A stretch of 64,000 nucleotides of DNA, taken from Trichosphaerium sp. ATCC 40318 (taxonomy: Eukaryota > Discosea > Flabellinia > Trichosidae). This document shows positions 11,409 through 21,232 of the stretch, one piece after another. The translations under genes and the position numbers were made by a program. The stretch covers positions 1 to 64,000 of the forward strand of contig JALMLS010000092.1 of the NCBI GenBank assembly GCA_038496445.1. Reading direction: 5' to 3'. The notes under the pieces were generated by a model. It ran no database searches, was not told where the DNA came from, and worked only from the letters and a program-made list of their open reading frames with translations. Within the stretch, counting starts at the first letter, position 1, and each line of letters starts with the position of its first letter.

Positions 11409-11660
11409 TTTTGACCCGTACCTAACCCGTACGGGTTCCGTACTTTTGACCCGTACAAAACCCGTACGGAACCTGTACTTTTGACCCGTACTCAACCCGT
11501 ACGGAACCCGTACTTTTGACCCGTACTCAACCCGTACGGGTTCCGTACTTTTGACCCGGATTAAACCCGTACGTAACCCGTACTTTCGACCCGTACAAAA
11601 CCCGTACGGAATCCGTACTTTTTGACCCGTACTCTACCCATACATTATCCGTACTCCCGA
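11409..11660. repeat. CCCGTACGGG tandem array, right end of copy 1
   Basis: Seven or so 35-base units of the same type as the left array, most with intact CCCGTAC cores. One unit has GACCCGGAT and one TTTCGACCC, early point changes. Confidence 0.85.
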
Positions 11661-11782
11661 TTTTACTACTGAACAAGTGTTAGCCCATAATAACATGTTC
11701 ACTTTTTGGTGCTTTAATGAATATAGCCACTAATAAAGGTAAGTTTAAAGTAGCATATTCAATGCACCTAATTCGTTTGTAG

Positions 11783-12024
11783 GGTACAGCAATGGCGTAG
11801 TATTGACCAAAAATAGTGTGTTAGCATCTGCAGGATATAGTGATGGCTTTGTGGTGTGCACATTAACTGGTGATGAGATTTGTGGCATTTTGGTGAGTTT
11901 GGGTTTTTATACAACCTTTTTAGCATGTATCAATAATTTACTGATGTATTTTGCAGGTTGTGGTAAAAGTGGTGTTGATTTTCTTTTGTGTGTCTTAAAG
12001 TCACTTGCCTTTGCTGGACAATAG
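11783..12024 (+). pseudogene. Fragment resembling WD40/beta-propeller coding sequence
   Basis: Between element copies 1 and 2 an exon-like segment follows an AG acceptor near 11782 and reads VLTKNSVLASAGYSDGF then VVCTLTGDEICGIL, ending at a GTGAGT donor near 11892. A second piece after 11956 reads CGKSGVDFLLCVLK in one frame. The ASAGYSDG pattern recalls a WD40 repeat. No start or complete domain is present, so I treat it as a gene remnant. Confidence 0.35.
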
Positions 12025-12041
12025 TTTGATAGCATAAAAGA

Positions 12042-13094
12042 CAGTAGTAAAATCGAAAGTACGTGTGAAGTACGTATATTGTACGTGTGAAAAGTACGTG
12101 CCACGTACGTATATTGTACGTGTCAAAAGTTGGAATTTTGCCTCGTTTTGAACAAAAAATACTAAAAACGATGGATTGGTTTATTGGTAATTACAACTAC
12201 ATATACATTACAATACATTACAATACACTACATACAATACATTACAATACATTACAATACATTACCACTAAACGACCATGTTTCTGGAGATATTTCTATC
12301 ATCATGCCTTACCGACCTACAACTGCAACTTAACCACCACAACTTAATGACTATTTCAGAAAAATGCTTGAAACCCATAATCGCCTTTAAAAAGTGGTTT
12401 AATAGAGCTATTAAGCCATAATATCCTTAAACTACTCCAAATACATATTTTCTGTCGTTTTTGCCTAAAAATGGTGAATTGATCTCCAAACCACCATGGA
12501 ACCATGCATCGTACCTAAATATACCTAATGCTACATTTTCTGAGCAGTTCATACAGTCAGACCAAAGTTATTCAATAAAACAACAAAATTCAGCAAAAAG
12601 CTACATTTTGCACTTTATTAAGTTTTCTCCTCTACTTTTAAGTAATGCCCTAATAACCTTAAACACCCTCATCTATTAATAATACATGTTTTTGTACCTT
12701 ACGATTACAAGCTGCCATTTAATTGCAGTAATTTTTTTGGATTTTTTGATCGCCAAATCCAAACAAAATTTGATGGCCAAATTTTTTTTTGATTGCAAGT
12801 GTATACTGATGGTTGTGGTTTTGGCACACATGTGATATATGTGTACACATACATTGTATGGAAAAAAAGAGGAGTATGTTCTGTATCCAATTACAATTTT
12901 TCATATTATTTAATTGTACTCTACCTGTACGGATCCCGTACATAACCCGTACAGGTAGAGTACGGGTCAACAATACGAAACCTGTACGGGTTAAGTACAG
13001 GTCAAAAGTACAGGTCACATACGGGTTTTGTACAGGTCAAAAGTACAGGTTCCGTACAGGTTTAGTACGGGTCAAAATCCCGATTCCAATACTG
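12042..13094 (-). mobile_element. Non-autonomous inverted-repeat element, copy 2 (inverted)
   Basis: A reverse-complement relative of copy 1: the plus strand begins CAGTAGTAAAATCG at 12042 and ends CCCGATTCCAATACTG at 13094. Copies 1 and 2 therefore form a giant palindrome with arms of about 0.95 kb and a spacer near 11.4-12.16 kb. In this copy the array next to 12042 is replaced by short GTACGTG and TATATTGTACGTG units (12056-12128). The other array (12915-13078) is partly changed from CCCGTAC to CCTGTAC. No coding capacity. Confidence 0.7.
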
Positions 13095-13098
13095 TTAT

Positions 13099-13221
13099 AT
13101 CAACAAACAGTTAAAATTACTAACCCCACCTATATGTAGGTCAAGTAGGCAAAGACACAACTATTATTCAGATGATGAAAGCTCAGAAGAATGGGATGAA
13201 GATCTTTATTTTGAACTATGA
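13099..13221 (+). pseudogene. Isolated acidic C-terminal exon
   Basis: Just beyond copy 2 one frame reads RQRHNYYSDDESSEEW then DEDLYFEL and a TGA stop at 13219-13221, a typical acidic C-terminal tail. A degenerate copy of the same tail (..VDLYFEL, stop) lies at about 14650-14717. No upstream coding exon is contiguous, so it is probably the stranded end of an interrupted gene, perhaps the WD40-like one. Confidence 0.4.
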
Positions 13222-13309
13222 AAATATAATATGTAATAAACAGCACAGTGGTTATTGTCGTCCACAGCACAATAAACCCACCTTTTTATAAAAAAAAAAA
13301 AGTGTGATT

Positions 13310-13368
13310 GCATGGAAAATAAACATGCCCAAAATGTGTGATTTGCATGTTGTCCAATTCCACCACTG
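13310..13368. mobile_element. Truncated copy of the 100-bp MITE
   Basis: Begins GCATGGAAAATAAACATGCC and ends CCAATTCCACCACTG, matching the right two-thirds of the MITE at 10116-10215 in the same orientation. The left end is missing and is replaced by a run of A. Confidence 0.75.
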
Positions 13369-13371
13369 CTA

Positions 13372-13715
13372 TTGATAAGGTTTAAACAATAATTGATATT
13401 TTTGGTGGAAGAAAAAGTAAGCAATGCATCATCTGCAAACAAAATTTGTTTTAAAAGTAGAAATGTAGCTTTGGCTCTGATAACATCTTGTCATTGGTTT
13501 ATCCTACAATTAAAAGGTTTCAACATGATGGCAAAAAGAGTTGGGGAAAGAGGGTTGCCTCACTCAACTTTGAACATTTTGTTGGAAACAACTCCATTGA
13601 TACAAATAGCTACTTGTATTTGAAGCTGTTTCACAAGGGCAACAGCAACAGTCGTGGGTACTCCAATGTGGATGAGAAGCTTAACTAAAATATTGTGAGC
13701 ACAAAGGCTTTTGTT
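13372..13715 (-). pseudogene. Non-LTR retrotransposon (LINE) reverse transcriptase fragment, decayed
   Basis: One minus-strand frame reads NILVKLLIHIGVP, then AICINGVVSNKMFKVE, a stop, GNPLSPTLFAIMLKPF, a second stop, and ILFADDALLTFSSTKN. These are the successive blocks of a LINE reverse transcriptase: the ING..S block, the (Q)GxPLSPxLF block and the FADD catalytic block. Two in-frame stops and the absence of flanking domains show a dead fragment. It reaches into the truncated MITE and lies between element copies 2 and 3. Confidence 0.8.
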
Positions 13716-13782
13716 GCCAAGAGACTAAGAGACAATGGTGTGCTTTTACAATTTCCAAAGTGGCTATCTGATTGTCAACATA

Positions 13783-14377
13783 GGTATTTAGAGTAGATTA
13801 AGGATATTATGGCCTAATAGCTCTATTAAACCACTTTTTAAAGGTGATTATGGGTTTCAAGCATTTTTCTGAAATAGTCATTAAGTTGTGGATATTAAGT
13901 TGAAGTTTAGGACAATTAAGGCATGATGTCTAAAATATCCTCAAACAGGTCAAAAACATGGCCATTTAGTGGTAATGGGGTTGTAATGTAATGTAATGTA
14001 TTGTAATGTGTTGTAATGTACATGTACTTGTAATAGTTAAGAAAATAAACCAATCCATCATTTTTACTATGTTGTGTACACAATTATAACTGCTGACACA
14101 TATTTGACCTGTAGATTCTGTACTTTTGAGTACAAAAACCCATACAATCCATACTTTTAACCCATACTTTTGACCTGTATTCAACTTGTACAGGTTCCAT
14201 ACTTTTGACACAGATTAAATCCATACATGTGTACTTAACCTGTATGGATTCTGTACTTTTGACCTGTATTCAACGTACAGGTTCTGTACTTTTGACCAAT
14301 ACAAAACCTGTGTGGAATCTGTACTTTTTGACCTGTACTCTACCTGTACATTATCCATACTCCTGACTTTACTACTG
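13783..14377 (+). mobile_element. Non-autonomous inverted-repeat element, copy 3 (5'-truncated, CpG-depleted)
   Basis: Matches copy 1 from about 11085 to its right end (…TTTACTACTG at 14377), in the same orientation; the left half is missing. The array region (14100-14365) shows CCTGTAC, CCCATAC, CCTGTAT and similar in place of CCCGTAC, so almost every CpG has become TpG or CpA. It is the oldest-looking of the three copies. Confidence 0.7.
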
Positions 14378-14399
14378 ATGTGGCACATATATACTAATG

Positions 14400-14720
14400 C
14401 ATGCACATGTACTCACTTGTAAGGTTGCCAAAGGATCTTGAGAAGAATTGGTTGCAAACACAGCAGTTACAGTTCATACAAAAGGAAACAAGTTTATATT
14501 AGTTGATATGCAAACATGGAGAGTTGTTAATTGATATGCAACAGGTGGCATTGGTGGTTGAACAACCACTAATGTATTGGAATTAGAAACTTAAATCAAC
14601 AACCATTGGGAAATTACTGTACCACACTGTAATGTAGGAAATATAAAAAGACACAACTTGTGATTTGGTGATGTTCAGACAAATGGGAATGTAGATCTTT
14701 ATTTTGAACTATGAAAATAC
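14400..14720 (+). pseudogene. Decayed WD40-like gene remnant
   Basis: One frame reads HTKGNKFILVDMQTWRVVN, a stop, YATGGIGG, a stop, TTTNVLELET, a stop, then after a gap the degenerate tail DLYFEL with stop. The first segment looks like a WD40 blade and the tail matches the acidic tail at 13099-13221. Several stops make this a pseudogene. Confidence 0.4.
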
Positions 14721-14877
14721 CTGGAATAAATAACCATTTTGGTTTATGCATATCGCACATTGAAAACATGCATAAAACATCACTTTGATATAAGAAAAGT
14801 AAATAACAATTTTTTACAATACATAAATGTGAACAATGATTACAACATTGTTGGTAGACTTAATCAAAACCATTAAA

Positions 14878-15153
14878 ATATAAAAAAAAAATGTAAAAGA
14901 TGGTTGGACAAGCCGGGCTTCGATCCCGGTACCTCGCCCATGCTAAGGGCGTGTGATACCAATTACACCACTCGCCCAATTGATATATGTAACATTTTGA
15001 ATATTGGGGTACCAATAAACTACAATATACAACGTATTTATATGATTTACAATGTTATATGTCTGTTACTCCCTCTGCGTCATTCAACAAATCATTTACA
15101 ATGTTGTTGATGTCTGTAAATGTTTGCTTGTTCTGTTTGTTTGTTTTGGGTGG
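14878..15153. repeat. Right arm of the large inverted repeat
   Basis: Reverse-complement mate of about 9507-9772; carries tRNA-Ala on the minus strand and a coding segment ending LLNDAEGVTDI. Confidence 0.9.
14905..14977 (-). tRNA. tRNA-Ala (anticodon AGC), second copy
   Basis: Identical by eye to the gene at 9671-9743, in inverted orientation. All stems and the AGC anticodon are intact, so both copies should be functional. Confidence 0.95.
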
Positions 15154-15258
15154 TTTTTTACGTTTATTGTTTATTTTGCTGTTCACGTAAAGCCAAAGTC
15201 TCAATAAGTCATTTCGTTGCTGCAATATTACGTAGCAGCCGCCTCCTATGACCAACAT
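15055..15258 (-). CDS. Small membrane-anchored ORF sharing its C terminus with the DENND6-armadillo protein
   Basis: An open frame on the minus strand starts MLVIGGGCYVILQQRND, continues LLRLWLYVNSKINNKRKK, and ends with the segment QTFTDINNIVNDLLNDAEG plus VTDI, the same last residues as the large gene at 5949-9593. It would be about 67 residues with one N-terminal hydrophobic segment and a basic patch. The frame is also open upstream of the ATG, with an acceptor-like CATTTAG near 15284, so a further 5' exon is possible. The two synonymous differences from the left copy argue that at least one copy is under selection, or that the arms were recently homogenised. Expression is unproven. Confidence 0.4.
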   Translation of the reverse strand: MLVIGGGCYVILQQRNDLLRLWLYVNSKINNKRKKPPKTNKQNKQTFTDINNIVNDLLNDAEGVTDI

Positions 15259-15286
15259 AACACCAAACAAGTACTTGATTGCCTAA

Positions 15287-18200
15287 ATGACAGAAGAGTT
15301 GGTTAAAAAGCTTTCAACACGCGTATTCTTAGTTGTACGTGAGTTCCTATTAACTTTCCGTTAATTCAGTTGAAAGCAAGTACGTGAGGTGTATTGGATC
15401 AGATTCGAAGGCCCACCGCATCAGCTGTTTGAATTGTACAGAGAATATATAAAAGCAAAGCAGTTAGTCGCAATAATTGAAGATGACCCGTTGTTTCTGT
15501 TGCTCTTCACATTGGATAATGTCAAGTACGATTCGCAAGACATGCGGGGCGAAAATGGCCTTCTAGATGGCGTTACAGGTGTGTGGTAATAACACGAGCG
15601 CCCGCGCTCTGACTGACACTTTGAACAGAAGCAGCAACGGGTGTTTGGCACTTGAACAAGCCGACAGAGTACCAGAAACTTTTTGGAAGCGCGTTTGAAG
15701 AGGCGTTCGTCAATCTCGTTGACAGGTACCACAAAAAACTCTGAATAGCTTGCAAAACCTAAGTTAGCATTGTAGATATATGGAAGGGTCAGGAGTGGTT
15801 CGTGTTGGGCGACATTTTGTCATGGAAACGCAGGACAGGACAACTGCTCAAGCCCTTAGACTCAATGTTTTTCGACTCGGCACTTGCCTTGGGATTGCGT
15901 TTAGACCAATAGCTCTTCCAATACAAAGATTTCCATCATGTGCAGGCTCTCCAAGTTTCAAGTTGCCAGCACAAGGTAAGTTCTGACTCAACTACCAGCT
16001 TTGAGATATCTAGAAAAGGAAGCCGTATTGTTCATCTTATTTTGTAGGCATTCTCGGTCCCTTTGGCATTGTGGGAGATATGCAAGCTATCTGTCAGGGT
16101 TCTCCTACGACGCAAACCTCTTGGAACGAACTTTTACCAAACTATGGTGTACGACGACATCCAACCTAGTTATTTCTTTTTTGTTTCAGTCAAATTTATT
16201 TTCTAAGCCCAACCAAACAATATCTAACTGACATTGGGCCAATTGTAGAATCAAGCGAATGCAGCAAGCACATCATCATACCTCCCTTATCTACAGTTTT
16301 GTGTCAAAGGCATCTCGTTAAAGGTGCCATTGGATGCCGTGTGGGTCCCTGTGTTTGACATTAATACGAACAACACCGACACTTCTTTTTGTTGTAAACA
16401 CAAACCGAGTGCAACTGGCGACAGAAAAAAACTTCGAGCAGCACATAACTGGCATGACCTCATTGCAAAACAGCAATCCCCTGACGCAAATGGTACAGAC
16501 GACAAGAAGAACAGCAATCGATCATCACCTGGCTTGCAGACAAGCACAGAGAGGCTTAACCGCTCAAAGCGGCAAAGTCGCGCAGGCTCTCCAGGAGGGA
16601 CAGGCATTAGCATTACACCCACACCTCCTAGAAAGCGTAAACTCCACGTGAGTAGTGGTTCAAGCGCACAACCTAAAGCCAAACGGCCGCCCAAGAGCAT
16701 TGTTATCAAAACAGAAGCACCACCGCCGCCTGGGCCATTTAGTCACATTAAAAAGGTCACCTTGTTGTTGCCCAAGTACAACGCACCTCCAAAGAATGTA
16801 CCAATAGTGACGTCTATCAAACTACCAAGTGACTATCAGGTTGCAACTAGTCCAGTGTCAGCACCCCCTCTGGACGACCTTGGCGACATTGACTTGGATG
16901 GCTGGATGGAGTCCTTAAGCTCCAATCCCATACCTACAACGCCTACTGACTTTTGTGTCGTTTCACCTCTAGGTTTTGGTGCACCAACCACACCTATCCA
17001 TCTTGACGTGCGTGAAACAATTTTTTTAGTTTGTTTTGGTTTTTTTTTTGCCACACCACGCGATCCGTTCGTAGTCTTTCCTAATCGCCTTTCCTTTTAG
17101 GCCGGCACACCACTGCAACAAATTGTACATACACCAATCGCTATGAACACAGTTATGGAGCAACCGACGCCTGGGGTGGTTGTACCAGAAACATTTACAC
17201 CAGTCACGTCGCCGCTCCCAAGCCCATTTGTGCGCACAATTCTCCGTTTTTTAGTTTTGCTCCAGCTAAGGTTGATAACACTTGCATTAATAGAACCCAT
17301 ACGAAGGTTACCATCTGGTACCTAAAGATTACACTGCCATGACCCAAGCCGCATTACCTATCAGCGTTCAACAAATGGGATATGTCCCACGACCCGCACA
17401 AACTGACAGCAATGACAATGAAGCCAATAAATCACTAACTGCCACTGCCTTCAACAAAGAACCTGACAAAGGGCCATCGCTTAGTGGCACGTCCCCAGCG
17501 GGACCAATAACAACAAACACTCAAAAATTTATGGAGGACGACGATTACTCATCAGACGAGGAAGTATTAACCTTTGTACAAAAATCAAGCAAGGTTGCAT
17601 TTACGAAGCCGATCCCTTCTTGGGTAGATACTACCGGCACAGTGAATCCTGTTCTTTTGCCTTTGTTCCTGTCTTGGCGTACATGTGATGGTGACAATGA
17701 CACAACACGCCAAGGTCTCGTCAAGGCACAACACAGCACGTTGAAGCGCAGGCTCAAGGTCATTTCACAATCAGCCATGTCAAATTTACCATTACCCTAT
17801 CAGAACGCGATATCAGCGTACTTGTGCAAGATGCTGGCCGCTGGGACGTTTTGTAGTGACCCCAAGTTCACAGAACCATTCGATGCATTGCACCTCCATC
17901 GACGCAATCTGGTCCAGCACAACCATGGGCAAGCACTCGACCTCATCATGGCAAAGATGCTCAATGCACTTCCAGAGTGGATTGTAGGTCCAGAGAAACG
18001 GACCACAACACTTCAAGACATACTCAACATTAAACAAGGTAGAGTGACGTTTATCCTTCCTGGACGTATTTTGACTCAAACCTCTAGATTGCGACCCTGA
18101 ACCTCAACCTCGATCTGATTTACCTCGAGTGGTTAGTCTCAGGGAACCTTGTGTGATGATGGGATATCAATATGGCGATCAAATAGCGATGCAACACCGC

Positions 18201-20102
18201 TACCTGCATCTTTGGGACAAACTGAGCTTAGGTACACAATTTAAGGTTGTGTCATTAATAATATAACGACCTCTCTAGAACCCTATGCGCATGAAAAGCA
18301 TGTGAGTTACATGGTTGTCGCGCCAAAAATAGATAACGAATCGCATATTAGTTTGTTCTTCTCGGAACTGGGTGCTATGTATCAACTATACAACCTGGGA
18401 AACCACAAACCAGTACGCTCAACAATGACACTTATTACATAGTTCACTGCATGTCACATGCTCACTCATCTACCCAAAAAGGCTTCAGTTGGAAATACTA
18501 GAACACCACAACGCCGTGATGGTATCGTATTTGTTGATACACCAGAAAAGACAGAGACCAACACAGCAACCATTATCAATAAATTGAAAAAGGCCGTATC
18601 AAATACAGGTTGCATAACTTTTTAATTATTCTAAAATTAACATATCCATGTACAGGTAAGACAATACGCTCATGGGCTTCTCCTCTATCAAATCACACAG
18701 TAGTGTTGTATTTGGTATGGCCATTGGGCTGGACAGGGCGCGAAGGGCTCGCACTGTTTGACGTCATGGCCGAATTGTACAAAGGACTTGGTGATAAGAC
18801 AGAGATATCCAACACAATCACAACACAGCCAATCCCACTCGACTGGATACTTTCTGATACATTAGACAGCAGTACGTTGTTACTATTCAGTAACTCGAAG
18901 GTTGCGACTAGTTGAACTCACAAGGCGTAGGGCTTGTCCAAGCGATGGCATTCAGCGTGTTTGCCAGGTCAAGGCGTTCGTGCTTGGACCCTTTCACTCA
19001 AACTCTGCGTGAAGTTTTTGAACCGCCAGTTGTACTCCAAACAGAGCATCACATGCTACTCTCGACAGGCCTAGGACAGCAAGCCAAGACCATCTTACAC
19101 ATTGCATTCTTGTCCTATGAACAAGACAATGACCTACCAAATGGGTGGGGTGTTGCAGCAATGACAGACAGCATGAGCGAGATTCGAGATGTCAATATAT
19201 TTGAGGGCAACGTACGTTAGCTGAACAAAACTTTATGTTTCTTTCAAAACATCAAAAATCACTTTTGCCTTTGCGCCCTTATGCTGGAGCTAATGTAAAA
19301 TTACCAGTTCGATTATGCATCGCTACTACAATATCCAAACGCATTCTTGCAAGGCCAAAGTGAGGGGTCCGAGACTCTGGTATTTACCTTTTTGGGTTCT
19401 CCAACCGCATCGCAAGTTAGGCAATTCAAAGAAGCCATAGCAACCGCCAGACGGCAATCGCAACTCACAGGTACCACTCTCGCATTCAGTCATGCAAGAC
19501 AGTTGACTGATGTTCCGACTAGGAACCATTGCGCTTGTATCTGTGTCCATTGAAGAGGACGTCATACTGAGCAATGCCACCACAAACACTGATACGGTAC
19601 GCAAATTAAAACAGTTGGTTTGTGGACTTACCACCAGAGAACATAGGCCGGGTTTGAAGATGCTAGTATAGCAGTATTCCCTCCTTGCGGTTGCTTACAA
19701 CTTGGAGATGTTGCAGAAAAGCCAAAGCAGACAGCATACATACTGCCGCTACCTCACCAATCTCTATCTCCTCATTTGCCGCTCAAAGGTTGGAACAAAA
19801 CTTGCGCTGTTTCCCTTGCTCATTACTTTATTATAGTGGCTCTCTGGGACTGCGAATCCATGGTCGAAAACGGTGTGGTTGATTGTGGCTTAACGCTGAG
19901 GTGCGTCTTTGTTATTGGGTCGACAAAGTGAACGACAGTTTTCTAATTCATTTGTAGGGAAATAGTGTTGGACTTGTATAATTTAGCGTGGGCTGGGGTT
20001 GAACAGATGCCGCACATTAACCACAACAACACTATACTACCCCTACACTTTAAAATGTGCGCAAAAGTAGCCAAATTCGTTGGCAACTGCGTGAACACGT
20101 GA
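15287..20102 (+). CDS. MED13: Mediator complex subunit 13 homologue
   Basis: MED13 is the largest subunit of the Mediator kinase module, which links Cdk8/cyclin C to core Mediator. The start at 15287 gives MTEELVKKLSTRVFLV and splices to VYWIRFEGPPHQLFELY, like the MED13 N-terminal block (KYVWxGP). Next come ENGLLDGVTG and EEAFVNLVDR. The middle is long, proline/threonine-rich and low-complexity, as in the family (about 16324-17600), with acidic DDDYSSDEEVLTF near 17540. The C-terminal block is the best match: VVLYLVWPLGWTG, IPLDWILSD, QAMAFSVFARSRR, LREVFEPPVVLQTEHHM, ILHIAFLSYEQDND with WGVAAMTDSM. It ends with NHNNTILPLHFKMCAKV and TGA at 20100-20102. About a dozen introns interrupt it. 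The putative ATG lies only 28 bases from the divergent small ORF. Confidence 0.72.
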
Positions 20103-20291
20103 ATGTAAGACATAGAAATCAAAAAAAACATAAAAAAACCAAAATAAGTAATAAAATGCAAAATAGCTCTGTAATCTATACAGCCACTTGATTGATGACC
20201 TGTTTCGCGCATCCCTTGAGTGATATGGATTAAGTCAAAGTCGCTTTTTGATCGATATTGTGCCGATCATACATTTTTTACCCCTACAGTC

Positions 20292-21119
20292 ATGGCAACA
20301 AGTCCTCACCCAACCGCAAAACGTCGCATACGCATGGAACAGTATGTGGGCCCTTTTTTATTTATGGATAACGCAATCATACTTGGTTTTTTTTTTGTAA
20401 AATTTTACAACATTAATCAATCGCCTAGCATACCCCATCAGCTAGTAGCGCTAATGATGCTCCCATATGAGCTACACACAGTCATTCGAAATTTGGACAA
20501 AAAAATAAATGCACAATGGCCGGTTCTGTGTCATCAAGCGGCAGTATCGTCCCGTTACAACAAGGCGCTTGAAAAGAACGGGTGTTTTAAGACCTCAAAC
20601 GGCGAGTTCGTGACCACGACGAATTACAAGAACAACAACATAGAAGGTGATGAAACGGTTCACGACAAACAAGGGCGCCTTGTGGTGTTAACACCTCACA
20701 AACATGGAAAAGTACATGGCATTTACAAACAATGGACGTACGCACGGGACACAACACGTGTACTCCTTGTAGAATACACATACAACAAAGGGGTACGCCA
20801 CGGCCTTCAGTGCAAGTACCATCCAACCGGGAAACCCCGTTCTCGATGCACATTCGTCAACAACGAACAACACGGCGAGTTCATCGCTTGGAACCATAAA
20901 GGTCTCAAAGTCGTACACAGCCACTACTCCCATGGTTTGTTACAAGGAGAATACAGAGAGTGGCACTTTAATGGAAAGCCTCGAATAGCAGCCTCATTCA
21001 ATCAAGGCAAACGGGTAGGCCACTACACAGCCTGGAACTTCCTTGGACAAGCCACTGCTCAGTATAACTTTGCAGGCAAAAACATTGCGCCTGGGCGACT
21101 TATAACACGCAAAAAGTGA
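20292..21119 (+). CDS. MORN-variant (YwqK-like) repeat protein
   Basis: Two exons: MATSPHPTAKRRIRME is spliced over a GTATGT..CCTAG intron to IPHQLVALMMLPYELHTVIRN. That N-terminal helix resembles an F-box-like or docking helix. From about 20590 to the end, short beta-hairpin repeats follow: HGKVHGIYKQW, VRHGLQCKYHPTGKPRS, EQHGEFIAWNHKGLK, LLQGEYREWHFNGKP, KRVGHYTAWN. The H/R-G-x-[YF]-x-x-W spacing is the MORN-variant pattern seen in YwqK-like proteins of bacteria and giant viruses. No enzyme domain, signal or membrane segment is visible. A GTG upstream at 20220 is in frame but lies in the 5' region, so ATG at 20292 is preferred. Role unknown; likely protein or membrane binding. Confidence 0.65.
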   Translation: MATSPHPTAKRRIRMEQYVGPFLFMDNAIILGFFFVKFYNINQSPSIPHQLVALMMLPYELHTVIRNLDKKINAQWPVLCHQAAVSSRYNKALEKNGCFKTSNGEFVTTTNYKNNNIEGDETVHDKQGRLVVLTPHKHGKVHGIYKQWTYARDTTRVLLVEYTYNKGVRHGLQCKYHPTGKPRSRCTFVNNEQHGEFIAWNHKGLKVVHSHYSHGLLQGEYREWHFNGKPRIAASFNQGKRVGHYTAWNFLGQATAQYNFAGKNIAPGRLITRKK

Positions 21120-21232
21120 GCATGCAATTATCGTCGCGCGTTGCCTCTTGTAAAAAATAGAAAAACGGAAAAAATAAAAACAGTCAAAGCGTACAAATAT
21201 GATTTCCAATTTATTGCCTTTACTAACCGACA

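Larger units (their letters stand above)
10402..11671 (+). mobile_element. Non-autonomous inverted-repeat element, copy 1
   Basis: The left end reads CAGTACTGGAATCGGG. The right end, in reverse complement, reads CAGTAGTAAAATCGGG, so the element has imperfect terminal inverted repeats starting CAGTA. It is about 1.27 kb. Just inside each end lies an array of 35-base units built on CCCGTACGGG. The centre is AT-rich with a (GTAAT)n-like stretch near 11285-11333. No protein is encoded. No convincing target duplication was found. Two related copies lie at 12042-13094 (inverted) and 13783-14377 (truncated), so it behaves like a dispersed non-autonomous DNA transposon. Confidence 0.7.

Noticed and set aside
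10419-11660. Regularly spaced direct repeats resembling a CRISPR array
   Set aside because: The units are contiguous variants of each other without unique spacers, lie inside a terminal-inverted-repeat element, and the genome is eukaryotic.
9507-15153. Interpretation of the inverted tRNA-Ala arms as the ends of one large transposon
   Set aside because: The arms carry host coding sequence and a functional tRNA, not transposon ends, and no target duplication or transposase is seen; a duplication event fits better.
16287-16709. Minus-strand open frame of 140 codons
   Set aside because: Antisense to the low-complexity middle of MED13; composition mirrors the Thr/Pro-rich coding strand.
20220-20291. 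Upstream in-frame GTG start for the MORN-variant protein
   Set aside because: Non-ATG start; the ATG at 20292 is followed directly by a natural basic N terminus.
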